From Chitinophagia bacterium (GTDB lineage: Bacteria; Bacteroidota; Bacteroidia; Chitinophagales; Chitinophagaceae), in NCBI GenBank assembly GCA_009922495.1, contig RFVQ01000002.1, forward strand, positions 1-40,544: a stretch of 40,544 nucleotides of DNA. The letters run 5' to 3'. Below the pieces are notes generated by a model. That model was not told the origin of the DNA. It worked only from the letters and a program-made list of their open reading frames with translations, and searched no databases. A program made the translations under genes and the position numbers. Positions 25,613 to 33,644 of the stretch are shown here, piece after piece. The first letter of the stretch is position 1; each line of letters starts with the position of its first letter.

Positions 25613-27061
25613 ATGAAATCATCGTCCATGAAAAGGCTTTTGCTCGCATCACTCATCATCATCACCGCAAGTGCAAAGGCACAGCAGCATGCAGCTGCCA
25701 TCCTTCAGCAGCTTGATCAACAGAGAAACCATTATGAACAGATGGCAGCAACCATTTGGAAATGGGCAGAACCGGGCTACCTGGAAGACAAGACAACTGC
25801 ACTCATGCAAGATGAGCTCGCCAAAGCGGGGTTCAAGATAGAAAGGGGGATAGCCGATATTCCAACAGCCTTTGTGGCAAGCTTTGGATCAGGCAAACCC
25901 GTCATTGGCATCCTGGCAGAGATGGATGCATTACCGGGCCTTTCCCAGCAACCCACCCCTGATCGAAAGCCGTTGGAAGAAGGAGGATATGGCCATGGAT
26001 GTGGACACAATCTTTTTGGCACAGGATCTATTGCTGCGGCCATTGCTACCAAAAACTGGATGGCGGCCAATAATATCAAGGGAACCATTAGACTCTATGG
26101 TACACCTGCAGAAGAAGGTGCCGGTGGTGGCAAAACCTATTTGGTGAGAGCCGGGGTTTTTGATGATGTGGATGCTGTTCTGCACTGGCATCCCGGTGAT
26201 AACAACAGTGCGAGTCCCTCTTCCTCATTGGCGTATAAAGTGGCTTTGTTTCGTTTCAAGGGACAGGCAGCCCATGCTGCAGCAGCTCCTGAGAAAGGAC
26301 GCTCCGCATTAGATGGCGTGGAAGCCATGAACTTCATGGTAAACCTTATGCGTGAGCATGTATCACAGGAAACAAGGATACATTATGTGATCAAAAAAGG
26401 GGGCCTTACCTCCAACATCGTACCTGATTTTGCGGAAGTGGAGTATACCATTCGTCATCCAACCGTTGCAGGCCTCAATGACATTTGGGATCGTTTGAAC
26501 AAGACGGCTGATGCAGCCGCCATGGGTACTGGAACATCGGTCAGCCATGAGGTCATGACGGGACTTTACAATGTTTTGCCCAATGAAACATTGGCAAAGC
26601 TGGTACAGAAAAATCTTGAAAAAGTCGGAGGGGTATCTTATACTGCTGAAGAAACATCTTTCGCAGAAGCCATCAGAAAAACAGTAAGTGCAACCGGATT
26701 GCCATCTGTTGGCAGTGCTGCAGAAGTAAAGCCCTATGCATTGAATGGACTTACATCGGCTTCTACTGATGTGGGCGATGTGAGTTGGGTGGTGCCCACA
26801 GCGGGACTATCTACGGCTACCTGGGTACCGGGAATTCCTGCACACAGTTGGCAGGCGGTTGCGTGTGACGGCATGAGCATAGGGTTCAAGGGAATGATGG
26901 TAGCTGCCAAGACCATTGCTTTGTCAGCTGCAGATATCTTTCAGCATCCTGGCATTTTACCCATAGCCTCTGCTGAATTAAAGAAAGCAAGGGGAGGGGA
27001 AAGTTTTCAATACAAATCACTGGCAGGAGATAGAAAAGCACCTTTGGATTACCGGAAATAA
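25613..27061 (+). CDS. Exported M20-family amidohydrolase (AbgB-like)
   Basis: 482 residues with a signal peptide (about 1-23, ending ASAKA). Metal-binding segments are ILAEMDALPGLSQ, GGYGHGCGHNLFGTG (H-x-C-G-H), YGTPAEEGAGGGKTYLVRAG (catalytic EE pair) and AVLHWHPGD, with the dimerisation domain between (FKGQAAHAAAAPEKGRSALDG) and GLTSNIVPDFAEVEYTIRHP later. The overall pattern is that of p-aminobenzoyl-glutamate hydrolase subunit B and related M20D amidohydrolases. It would hydrolyse an N-acyl amino acid or similar amide in the periplasm. An alternative start, the ATG at 25628, is equally compatible with the signal peptide. It converges on mtaB with a 2-nt gap. Confidence 0.87.
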   Translation: MKSSSMKRLLLASLIIITASAKAQQHAAAILQQLDQQRNHYEQMAATIWKWAEPGYLEDKTTALMQDELAKAGFKIERGIADIPTAFVASFGSGKPVIGILAEMDALPGLSQQPTPDRKPLEEGGYGHGCGHNLFGTGSIAAAIATKNWMAANNIKGTIRLYGTPAEEGAGGGKTYLVRAGVFDDVDAVLHWHPGDNNSASPSSSLAYKVALFRFKGQAAHAAAAPEKGRSALDGVEAMNFMVNLMREHVSQETRIHYVIKKGGLTSNIVPDFAEVEYTIRHPTVAGLNDIWDRLNKTADAAAMGTGTSVSHEVMTGLYNVLPNETLAKLVQKNLEKVGGVSYTAEETSFAEAIRKTVSATGLPSVGSAAEVKPYALNGLTSASTDVGDVSWVVPTAGLSTATWVPGIPAHSWQAVACDGMSIGFKGMMVAAKTIALSAADIFQHPGILPIASAELKKARGGESFQYKSLAGDRKAPLDYRK

Positions 27062-27063
27062 AA

Positions 27064-28335
27064 TCAGTTTCTGATCTCCCATTCGATTTCCTGGTTGACC
27101 CATTCTTCCCTGAAAGGAGTAGAGATACGGATATAGTTATCGGTATATCCCTCTATCATGCCATTGCGGTTCTCCTGCTCGAACAATACCTTTCTTGTTT
27201 GTCCCACTTGTGAAGCTCGGAAATACTGTGCCTTTTGATAGGAAAGGTTGCGCAGTATTTTATTCCTTTCATTTCTGATATGAACCGGAACAACAGGTTT
27301 GATCTCCAATGCTTTTGTATGATCGCGTTCCGAGTAAGTGAAGACATGTAGGTAAGAAACATCCAGTGCATGCAGGAAGTCGAAGGTTTCCTGAAATTCC
27401 TTTTCTCCTTCTGCAGGGAATCCAACGATCACATCGACGCCTATGGCACAATCCGGCATCAGGGATTTGATCAATTCAATTCTTTCGGAATACAATTCCC
27501 TCTTGTACCTTCTTCTCATAAGTCCCAGTATGGTATTTGAACCGCTTTGCAAGGGTATATGAAAATGGGGCATGAATTTTTGGCTGTTGGCAACCAACTC
27601 AATAATCTCTGCGTTCAAAAGATTGGGCTCGATGGAGGAAATCCGATAGCGACTGATGGCTGGGAGCTTATCGAGTTCTTTGCAAAGGCTGAGAAAATCA
27701 GTGCTGCGCTCACCATCGATGATGCCAAAATCGCCAAGATTGACGCCGGTCAAGACAATCTCCTTCACACCCTGTTTTCCAATCTCTTCTGCCTGGCGAA
27801 TGACATTGTCAATCGTATTGCTTCGGCTCTTGCCCCTGGCCATGGGTATGGTACAAAATGAACAGCTATAGTCACAGCCATCCTGAACTTTCAGAAAAGT
27901 TCTTGTTCTGTCGGTCACGGAAAAAGAGGCATTGAAATCATGCACTTCCTCAATATCGCAGCTGCAGATCTTGGTAGGATCTCCCTTGGTCAGTCCGCGC
28001 AAATGTTCTCCCAGGTTGAATTTTTCTGCGGCACCCAATACCAGGTCTACCCCTGGAATGGCAGCTATCTCTTCCGGTTTTAATTGCGCGTAACAACCGG
28101 TGATCACCACCAACGCTTCGGCATTTTGTTTTTGGATCCTTCTGACCAGTTGCCTGCATTCCTTGTCGGCATTTTCCGTAACCGAACAGGTATTGATCAC
28201 GTATACATCGGCAGGCTCATCAAATTCCTTGCGGACAAAACCATCTTTTTCCAGCATTCTTCCCAGTGTGGAAGTCTCTGAAAAGTTAAGCTTGCAGCCC
28301 AGGGTATGAAGCGCTATGGATCTATTTTCTGGCAT
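27064..28335 (-). CDS. mtaB: tRNA (t6A37) methylthiotransferase MtaB
   Basis: MtaB converts t6A37 to ms2t6A in tRNAs reading ANN codons. The 423-residue length is normal. The UPF0004 domain has TLGCKLNFSE (C14), INTCSVTENADKEC (C50) and ITGCYAQ (C81), which bind one Fe-S cluster. The radical-SAM CxxxCxxC motif is CDYSCSFC (C154, C158, C161), followed by TIPMARGKSRS. The LTGVNLGDFG, IPLQSGS and C-terminal TRAM-like segments complete the architecture. The TLGCKLN form separates MtaB from MiaB and RimO. The ATG at 28335 lies 7 nt beyond a TATCTTTG -7 box, so any leader must be very short. Confidence 0.95.
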   Translation of the reverse strand: MPENRSIALHTLGCKLNFSETSTLGRMLEKDGFVRKEFDEPADVYVINTCSVTENADKECRQLVRRIQKQNAEALVVITGCYAQLKPEEIAAIPGVDLVLGAAEKFNLGEHLRGLTKGDPTKICSCDIEEVHDFNASFSVTDRTRTFLKVQDGCDYSCSFCTIPMARGKSRSNTIDNVIRQAEEIGKQGVKEIVLTGVNLGDFGIIDGERSTDFLSLCKELDKLPAISRYRISSIEPNLLNAEIIELVANSQKFMPHFHIPLQSGSNTILGLMRRRYKRELYSERIELIKSLMPDCAIGVDVIVGFPAEGEKEFQETFDFLHALDVSYLHVFTYSERDHTKALEIKPVVPVHIRNERNKILRNLSYQKAQYFRASQVGQTRKVLFEQENRNGMIEGYTDNYIRISTPFREEWVNQEIEWEIRN

Positions 28336-28342
28336 GGGTTTG

Positions 28343-28350
28343 CAAAGATA
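28343..28350 (-). promoter_or_regulatory. -7 box for mtaB
   Basis: The minus-strand sequence TATCTTTG fits TAnnTTTG. It lies only 7 nt before the ATG, implying a near-leaderless transcript. No clear -33 element is present. Confidence 0.42.
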
Positions 28351-28379
28351 ATCAAACTAGTCTTTACCCTTGTTTGCCG

Positions 28380-28387
28380 TATATTTG
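28380..28387 (+). promoter_or_regulatory. -7 box for the plsC-type acyltransferase gene
   Basis: TATATTTG fits TAnnTTTG and lies 8 nt before the preferred ATG at 28396. It stands back to back with the mtaB -7 box, forming a compact divergent promoter region. Confidence 0.42.
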
Positions 28388-28395
28388 GTGTTGCG

Positions 28396-29190
28396 ATGGC
28401 CATTTTCAAACCACTCCTTCGACTCATACAAATTCTTTACAGCCTGTATGCTTTTGCCCTGTTTATAGTGGTGATAGTGGGGGTTCTTTTTCCCTGTTTG
28501 ATCCTCTGTTTGCCCTTGGGAAGAATCAAAGGAGGCAATATCATGTTTGATCTGTATCGTTTCCTGGGAAGGCTATGGTATTGGATGCTGGGGATCAGGC
28601 ACAGCAATCATTATGAGTCGACTCCCGACCCGAATGGACAATATATTTTCATCGCCAACCATATCTCTTATCTGGATGCGGTCGACATCATTCTAACACT
28701 GAAGCATGATTTTCGCGCGATAGGAAAATTTGAGCTTCTCAAGGTTCCCATCTTTGGATTTTTGTATCGCTTTTGTGTGGTAACCGTGAACCGCTCCAGT
28801 GCAGAAGACAGGGCAAGAAGCCTTGCTGATCTGCGCAAGATGCTGGCCAAAGGGATTTCCATCATGGTTTTTCCTGAGGGTACTTTCAACATGGCTGACG
28901 GTCCGCTTGCACAGTTCTACGATGGTGCTTTCAAATTGGCCGTAGAAACAGGTAAGCCCATTCAACCCATCCTCTTGTTGGATACCTTTGACCGGTTGCA
29001 TTATCGCAATGTTTTTACACTCACTCCCGGACGCGCAAGGGCTGTATACCTGGCGCCGATAGATCCCGCCCAACATCCAGGCGCTGATCACAAGGCCTTG
29101 AAAGAACTTGCCATCAAGCACATGTCAGATAAACTTATTGAATACAGGGCTTCCTGGATCAATCCCAATTATTTTCATCCACCCCGATAA
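28396..29190 (+). CDS. plsC: 1-acyl-sn-glycerol-3-phosphate acyltransferase (PlsC family)
   Basis: The enzyme acylates lysophosphatidic acid to phosphatidic acid at the inner membrane. After an N-terminal transmembrane segment (LYAFALFIVVIVGVLFPCLILCLPLG) come the acyltransferase blocks NHISYLDAVD (NHxxxxD), the block II segment CVVTVNRSSAEDRARS, and FPEGTFN followed by FYDGAFKLAVETGKPIQPI. I chose the ATG at 28396 (264 residues) over the longer frame from 28306. It gives a family-like start directly before the membrane helix, and the longer frame would overlap mtaB and place the TATATTTG box inside the gene. It is followed after 7 nt by priA, so the two are probably co-transcribed. Confidence 0.88.
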   Translation: MAIFKPLLRLIQILYSLYAFALFIVVIVGVLFPCLILCLPLGRIKGGNIMFDLYRFLGRLWYWMLGIRHSNHYESTPDPNGQYIFIANHISYLDAVDIILTLKHDFRAIGKFELLKVPIFGFLYRFCVVTVNRSSAEDRARSLADLRKMLAKGISIMVFPEGTFNMADGPLAQFYDGAFKLAVETGKPIQPILLLDTFDRLHYRNVFTLTPGRARAVYLAPIDPAQHPGADHKALKELAIKHMSDKLIEYRASWINPNYFHPPR

Positions 29191-29197
29191 CATTCCT

Positions 29198-31642
29198 TTG
29201 TACGCCGAGATCATCATACCATTAGCCATTCCCAAAACCTATACCTATTCGATACCGGAGGAATTGAAGACAGCTGTTATGCCGGGGGTAAGGGTAGAAG
29301 TGGTGTTCGGTCGGCAAAAAAGGTATTCCGGCATCATCAAATCCCTTTCAGATCAGGCCCCCAAGGGTTTTGAGCCCAAGCCCATCATCCAAGTGCTGGA
29401 TCCTGAGCCGGTTGTTTATCCGCTTCAATTGCAGTTTTGGAACTGGATGGCCAACTACTACATGTGCAGTGAAGGGGAGGTCATGTCAGCCGCATTGCCC
29501 ACCCAGCTCAAACTCAGCAGCGAGACCATCCTCGTGTTGAATGAAGAATATGGGGAAGATTTTTCCGATTTGGATGAACAGGAATACCTGGTGGCCGAGG
29601 GGCTCCTGATCAAAAAGGAACTCAAAATGGAGGAGGTTCAGGGGATACTGGATCTTCATCATGTTTACCCGGTTGTGAAGCGCTTGTTGGATAAAAAAGT
29701 TTGCATGGCCTGGGAGAGCCTGAAAGAAAAGTATACTCCCAAAAAGGAAAATTTCATTCAGCTGCATGTCAATTATCACCAAGAGTCAGCCTTGGCTGAT
29801 CTGCTGAACAACTGGAACAACCGGGCTGCCAAGCAGATGGAATTGCTGCTGGCTTTTTTGCACCTGCAAAAGACCGAAGGCGAAGTGAAACAAGCTGAGC
29901 TCCTAAAAAAATCTGGAGCCACCTCTGCACAACTAAAAAGTTTGATCGAGAAAAATATCTTGGTGGCAACAAAGCAATCGGTGGATCGCTTGTCGTTTCA
30001 AGCCAAAGAAGTCAACATTGATTTTGAGCTTTCAGCAGTCCAATCCCAGGCATTGGAAACCCTCAGGACACAGTTAGATGACAAGGGCACATCCTTGCTC
30101 CATGGTGTTACCTCCAGTGGGAAGACACAAGTATACATAAAGCTCATTGAGGAACAGGTCCTGCAAGGCAGGCAGGTGCTCTACTTGTTACCCGAGATTG
30201 CCCTGACGGCCCAGATCATCAGGAGGCTGCAGGCTCATTTTGGTGGATACATTGCCATTTATCATTCCCGATTCAATCCCAATGAAAGGGTTGAGCTTTG
30301 GAACAAAGTGAAGAAAGGAGAGATAAAGGTGGTGCTGGGTGCCAGATCAGCCCTCTTCCTTCCATTCGCGGATCTCTCGCTGATCATTGTAGATGAAGAA
30401 CAGGATGCTTCCTTCAAGCAACAGGATCCGGCTCCCCGATACCATGCAAGGGACGCCGCACTCTATTATGCCCGCATTGCCCAGGCAAAGGTGGTGCTCG
30501 GAAGTGCCACACCCAGTCTGGAAACCTATGCCCAGGCGGTTTCTGGAAAGTATGGTCTCGTAGAGATGTTTGAACGCTATGGCGGAGTGCAATTGCCTAC
30601 CATTGAAACAGCTGATACAAGATCAATGGTTGACAACAGGATTGTCAAGCATGTCATCAGCCAGGGTTTGAAGGAAGCCATGGAGGAGGTCTTGAAGGCA
30701 GGTAAGCAGGTCATTCTTTTTCAAAACCGAAGAGGATATGCACCTTATAAAATTTGTGCCACTTGTGGTTTCATCCCGCATTGTGAAAATTGTGATGTAA
30801 CCCTTACCTACCATAAGTTGCACCATCGTCTGCAATGTCATTACTGCGGCGCCTCCTATCCGGTTGTTACCACCTGCGCTGCCTGCGGCAGCGCGAACTG
30901 GATCGAAAGAAATTTCGGAACAGAGAAGGTGGAAGAAGAATTGATCCAGTTGTTCCCGGATCAGCATGTGGCGAGAATGGACATTGATACGGTCAAGGGA
31001 AAGCATGCGCACGATGAGATGATCCGGAATTTTGAAATGAAAAGAATGGACATCCTCGTGGGTACTCAAATGGTGGTAAAGGGGTTGGATTTTGAACATG
31101 TAGCATTGGTCGGTATACTCGATGCGGACGGATTGCTTTCCTTCACTGATTTTCGTGTCAATGAAAGGGCTTTTCAATTGATGGAGCAGGTCAGTGGCAG
31201 GGCAGGGCGGCGCGGATCTCAGGGAAAGGTGATCATCCAAACCACACAGCCCCAACATCCTGTGATCAAGCAGGTGATGGAACATGATTACAAAGCCTTT
31301 TATGAGCAGGAAATTGCCTCCAGAAAAATCTTTCATTATCCGCCATATACCCGCTTGATTCAATTTTTCTTTCGCCATGCCGACAAACAAAAGGCCCTGC
31401 AGGCTGCTGAATTTTTTGCCGCCAGGATGCTGCCCGTTTTTGGGGATTACCTGATCGGTCCCGCTGAACCCGTCGTCAACCGTATCCGGAACCGCTATAT
31501 CTACGAGATCCTCCTGAAGTTGCCCCGTGATGGATCGAAGAATACCATGGCCAGAACCCATATACAACAGGTCATGGCCATGATGCAAAATGAATCGACC
31601 TATAAGTCAGTTCATGTTCAGGTCAATGTAGATCCTGCCTAA
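29198..31642 (+). CDS. priA: Primosomal protein N' (replication restart helicase PriA)
   Basis: PriA recognises stalled forks and reloads the replisome. From a TTG start at 29198 the product is 814 residues and begins (M)YAEIIIPLAIPKTYTYSIPEEL, as is usual for PriA. An ATG 90 nt upstream would add a tail translated from inside plsC. Seen in order: the N-terminal DNA-binding domain, Walker A GVTSSGKTQVYIKLI (about 303-317), the DEEQD box, a zinc-binding region with paired cysteines (CATCGFIPHCENCDVTL, then CHYCG and CAACG, about 520-570), VGTQMVVKGLDFEHVALVGILDADG and the QVSGRAGR helicase motif. It stands 7 nt after plsC and about 50 nt before dnaG. Confidence 0.94.
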   Translation: MYAEIIIPLAIPKTYTYSIPEELKTAVMPGVRVEVVFGRQKRYSGIIKSLSDQAPKGFEPKPIIQVLDPEPVVYPLQLQFWNWMANYYMCSEGEVMSAALPTQLKLSSETILVLNEEYGEDFSDLDEQEYLVAEGLLIKKELKMEEVQGILDLHHVYPVVKRLLDKKVCMAWESLKEKYTPKKENFIQLHVNYHQESALADLLNNWNNRAAKQMELLLAFLHLQKTEGEVKQAELLKKSGATSAQLKSLIEKNILVATKQSVDRLSFQAKEVNIDFELSAVQSQALETLRTQLDDKGTSLLHGVTSSGKTQVYIKLIEEQVLQGRQVLYLLPEIALTAQIIRRLQAHFGGYIAIYHSRFNPNERVELWNKVKKGEIKVVLGARSALFLPFADLSLIIVDEEQDASFKQQDPAPRYHARDAALYYARIAQAKVVLGSATPSLETYAQAVSGKYGLVEMFERYGGVQLPTIETADTRSMVDNRIVKHVISQGLKEAMEEVLKAGKQVILFQNRRGYAPYKICATCGFIPHCENCDVTLTYHKLHHRLQCHYCGASYPVVTTCAACGSANWIERNFGTEKVEEELIQLFPDQHVARMDIDTVKGKHAHDEMIRNFEMKRMDILVGTQMVVKGLDFEHVALVGILDADGLLSFTDFRVNERAFQLMEQVSGRAGRRGSQGKVIIQTTQPQHPVIKQVMEHDYKAFYEQEIASRKIFHYPPYTRLIQFFFRHADKQKALQAAEFFAARMLPVFGDYLIGPAEPVVNRIRNRYIYEILLKLPRDGSKNTMARTHIQQVMAMMQNESTYKSVHVQVNVDPA

Positions 31643-31692
31643 GGTTCATTGAAATCAATTATTTTTACAGACCGGGGACACCGGAACCTGCT

Positions 31693-33633
31693 TTGATAAC
31701 GCAACAAACCATACAAGAAATCCAGAACCGTATCGATATCATTGATATCGTAGGGAGCTTTGTCAAACTCAAAAGAAGGGGTACCAATTTCATCGGTAAC
31801 TGCCCCTTTCATCATGAGAAAACACCTTCGTTCACGGTTTCTCCCTCCAAGGAGATCTACAAGTGTTTCGGATGTGGCAAGAGCGGGAATGCGATTGGTT
31901 TTGTCATGGACCATGAGAAGTACAGCTATGTGGAGGCTTTGCGATGGTTGGCACAACGCTACAACGTAGAAATTGAAGAGACAGAAACCAGTCCTGAATA
32001 CCGAGAACAACAGCAACTGGCAGATAGTTTGCATATCTTGAACCAGTTTGCCAGCAAGTATTTCTCAGCACAGTTGAAAGAGTCAGAAGAGGGACAAAAC
32101 ATTGCACTTACTTATCTTAAGGAAAGAGGCTTTGATGATGCGACCATCCATAAATTTCAACTGGGATATTGTCCGGCCCAAAGAGATGCCTTTGCAAAGG
32201 AAGCCCTGAAGAACCAGTATAGTCCTGATTTGCTGAAGAGGAGTGGTCTCTGTGTAGAAAGAGATGGAGAGCTGGTTGACAATTACAGGGGGCGGATCAT
32301 TTTTCCTATCCACAACCAGAGTGGCAAGATCATCGGTTTTGGCGCCAGGATCATTGGATCCAGCGATCGTGCTCCCAAATACATCAATACTCCGGAAAAT
32401 GAGCTCTATGTAAAGAGCAGAATCCTGTATGGGTCCTATTTTGCGAGACAGACCATAGACCGACTGGATGAATGTTTTTTGGTGGAAGGCTATACGGATG
32501 TTACTGCCATGCACCAGGCAGGCATTGAGAATGTGGTGGCATCTGGAGGAACCTCTCTTACCATCGACCAGCTTCGGTTGATCAAAAAATATACCAACAA
32601 CCTGACCATCATTTACGATGGAGACGCTGCAGGTGTGAAAGCAGCATTGCGGGGACTGGACCTGGCGATTGAAGAAGGGCTCAATGTTCAGCTGGTATTG
32701 ATCCCGGACAAAGAAGATCCTGACAGTTATGTAAAGAAAGTAGGAGCGGATGCCTTCAGGGATTTTGTAAAACAAAACAAAAAAGATTTTATTCTTTTTC
32801 AGCTGGAAGTGGCCTTGAAGGATGCCGGCAATGACAGCAATAGCAAGGCTGCTGTTGTGAACCAAATTGCAGAATCCATTTCCCGCCTGAACCGTACGGA
32901 AGATTTTACCAGACAGCAGGATTATATCAAACGTTGCGCACAGATCCTAAAGGTGGATGAGCAAGGGTTGACGGCGTTGGTGAAAAAATTAGCCCAGGAG
33001 AAACTGGGAAAGGATGAGAAAAGATTACAAAGAGAAGCCGAAGCAATTCCAGTAGCAGGGACTGAGGAAAAGATACCGGAAGATGCCGGGCTCGACTTGC
33101 TCTTTAAAGATGAGTCCAATGAACAGGCAGTTATTCGTTCCCTTATAGAATTTGGATCCAGGGTTTGGGATGATACAAAGACGGTGGCTGAGTTTATTTT
33201 TGAAGAGGTGGACAGGGATGGCTTGGAAGAGTTGTTTGACAACAAGGTATTGATCAGCATCCTACAAGATTATCGAAGCTTGTATCACCAGGGAAGCAAT
33301 CCCACCGAAAAGAATTTTTTATACCATGCTGATCCCAATATTTGTCAGATGGCAGTATCCTTGCTGACAGAAAAGCACCAGATCAGTCCCAATTGGAACA
33401 AATACTTCAAGGGGGACATTCTGGACAGGGACCAACGTTATCGGGAAGAGGTAGTGTCTTGCATGACCTATTTGAAACTTAAAAAAGTCAAGCGCCTGAT
33501 TCTGGAAAATCAACTTGATCTTGAAAAAGAACAGACGGCTGATGACATGATGTTACTCCTGCAAACGCACCGTCATCTGAAACAGCTGGAGATGGACCTG
33601 ATGAAAGGAGTTGGAACAGTAATATTCAAATAG
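31693..33633 (+). CDS. dnaG: DNA primase DnaG
   Basis: DnaG synthesises RNA primers for lagging-strand replication. At 646 residues it is a normal length. The N-terminal zinc-ribbon contains NCPFHHEKTPSFTVSPSKEIYKCFGCGKSGN (C37, H40, C58, C61). The TOPRIM core has FLVEGYTDVTAMHQAGIENVVASGGTSLT and IIYDGDAAGVKAALRGLDLA, and the C-terminal helicase-binding region follows from about residue 470. The frame opens with TTG at 31693 (MITQQTIQEIQNRIDIIDIVG). No ATG lies near the conserved beginning, so TTG is the likely start. It is probably in a transcription unit with plsC and priA. Confidence 0.95.
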   Translation: MITQQTIQEIQNRIDIIDIVGSFVKLKRRGTNFIGNCPFHHEKTPSFTVSPSKEIYKCFGCGKSGNAIGFVMDHEKYSYVEALRWLAQRYNVEIEETETSPEYREQQQLADSLHILNQFASKYFSAQLKESEEGQNIALTYLKERGFDDATIHKFQLGYCPAQRDAFAKEALKNQYSPDLLKRSGLCVERDGELVDNYRGRIIFPIHNQSGKIIGFGARIIGSSDRAPKYINTPENELYVKSRILYGSYFARQTIDRLDECFLVEGYTDVTAMHQAGIENVVASGGTSLTIDQLRLIKKYTNNLTIIYDGDAAGVKAALRGLDLAIEEGLNVQLVLIPDKEDPDSYVKKVGADAFRDFVKQNKKDFILFQLEVALKDAGNDSNSKAAVVNQIAESISRLNRTEDFTRQQDYIKRCAQILKVDEQGLTALVKKLAQEKLGKDEKRLQREAEAIPVAGTEEKIPEDAGLDLLFKDESNEQAVIRSLIEFGSRVWDDTKTVAEFIFEEVDRDGLEELFDNKVLISILQDYRSLYHQGSNPTEKNFLYHADPNICQMAVSLLTEKHQISPNWNKYFKGDILDRDQRYREEVVSCMTYLKLKKVKRLILENQLDLEKEQTADDMMLLLQTHRHLKQLEMDLMKGVGTVIFK

Positions 33634-33644
33634 CCTCACCCGTA

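Noticed and set aside
29108-29197. Longer priA start at an ATG inside plsC
   Set aside because: The added residues are not PriA-like. The family N-terminus begins at the TTG-encoded residue.
30623-31588. 321-residue minus-strand ORF
   Set aside because: Antisense to the priA helicase and zinc regions; no recognisable domain.
32083-32865. 260-residue minus-strand ORF
   Set aside because: Antisense to the dnaG TOPRIM region; no recognisable domain.
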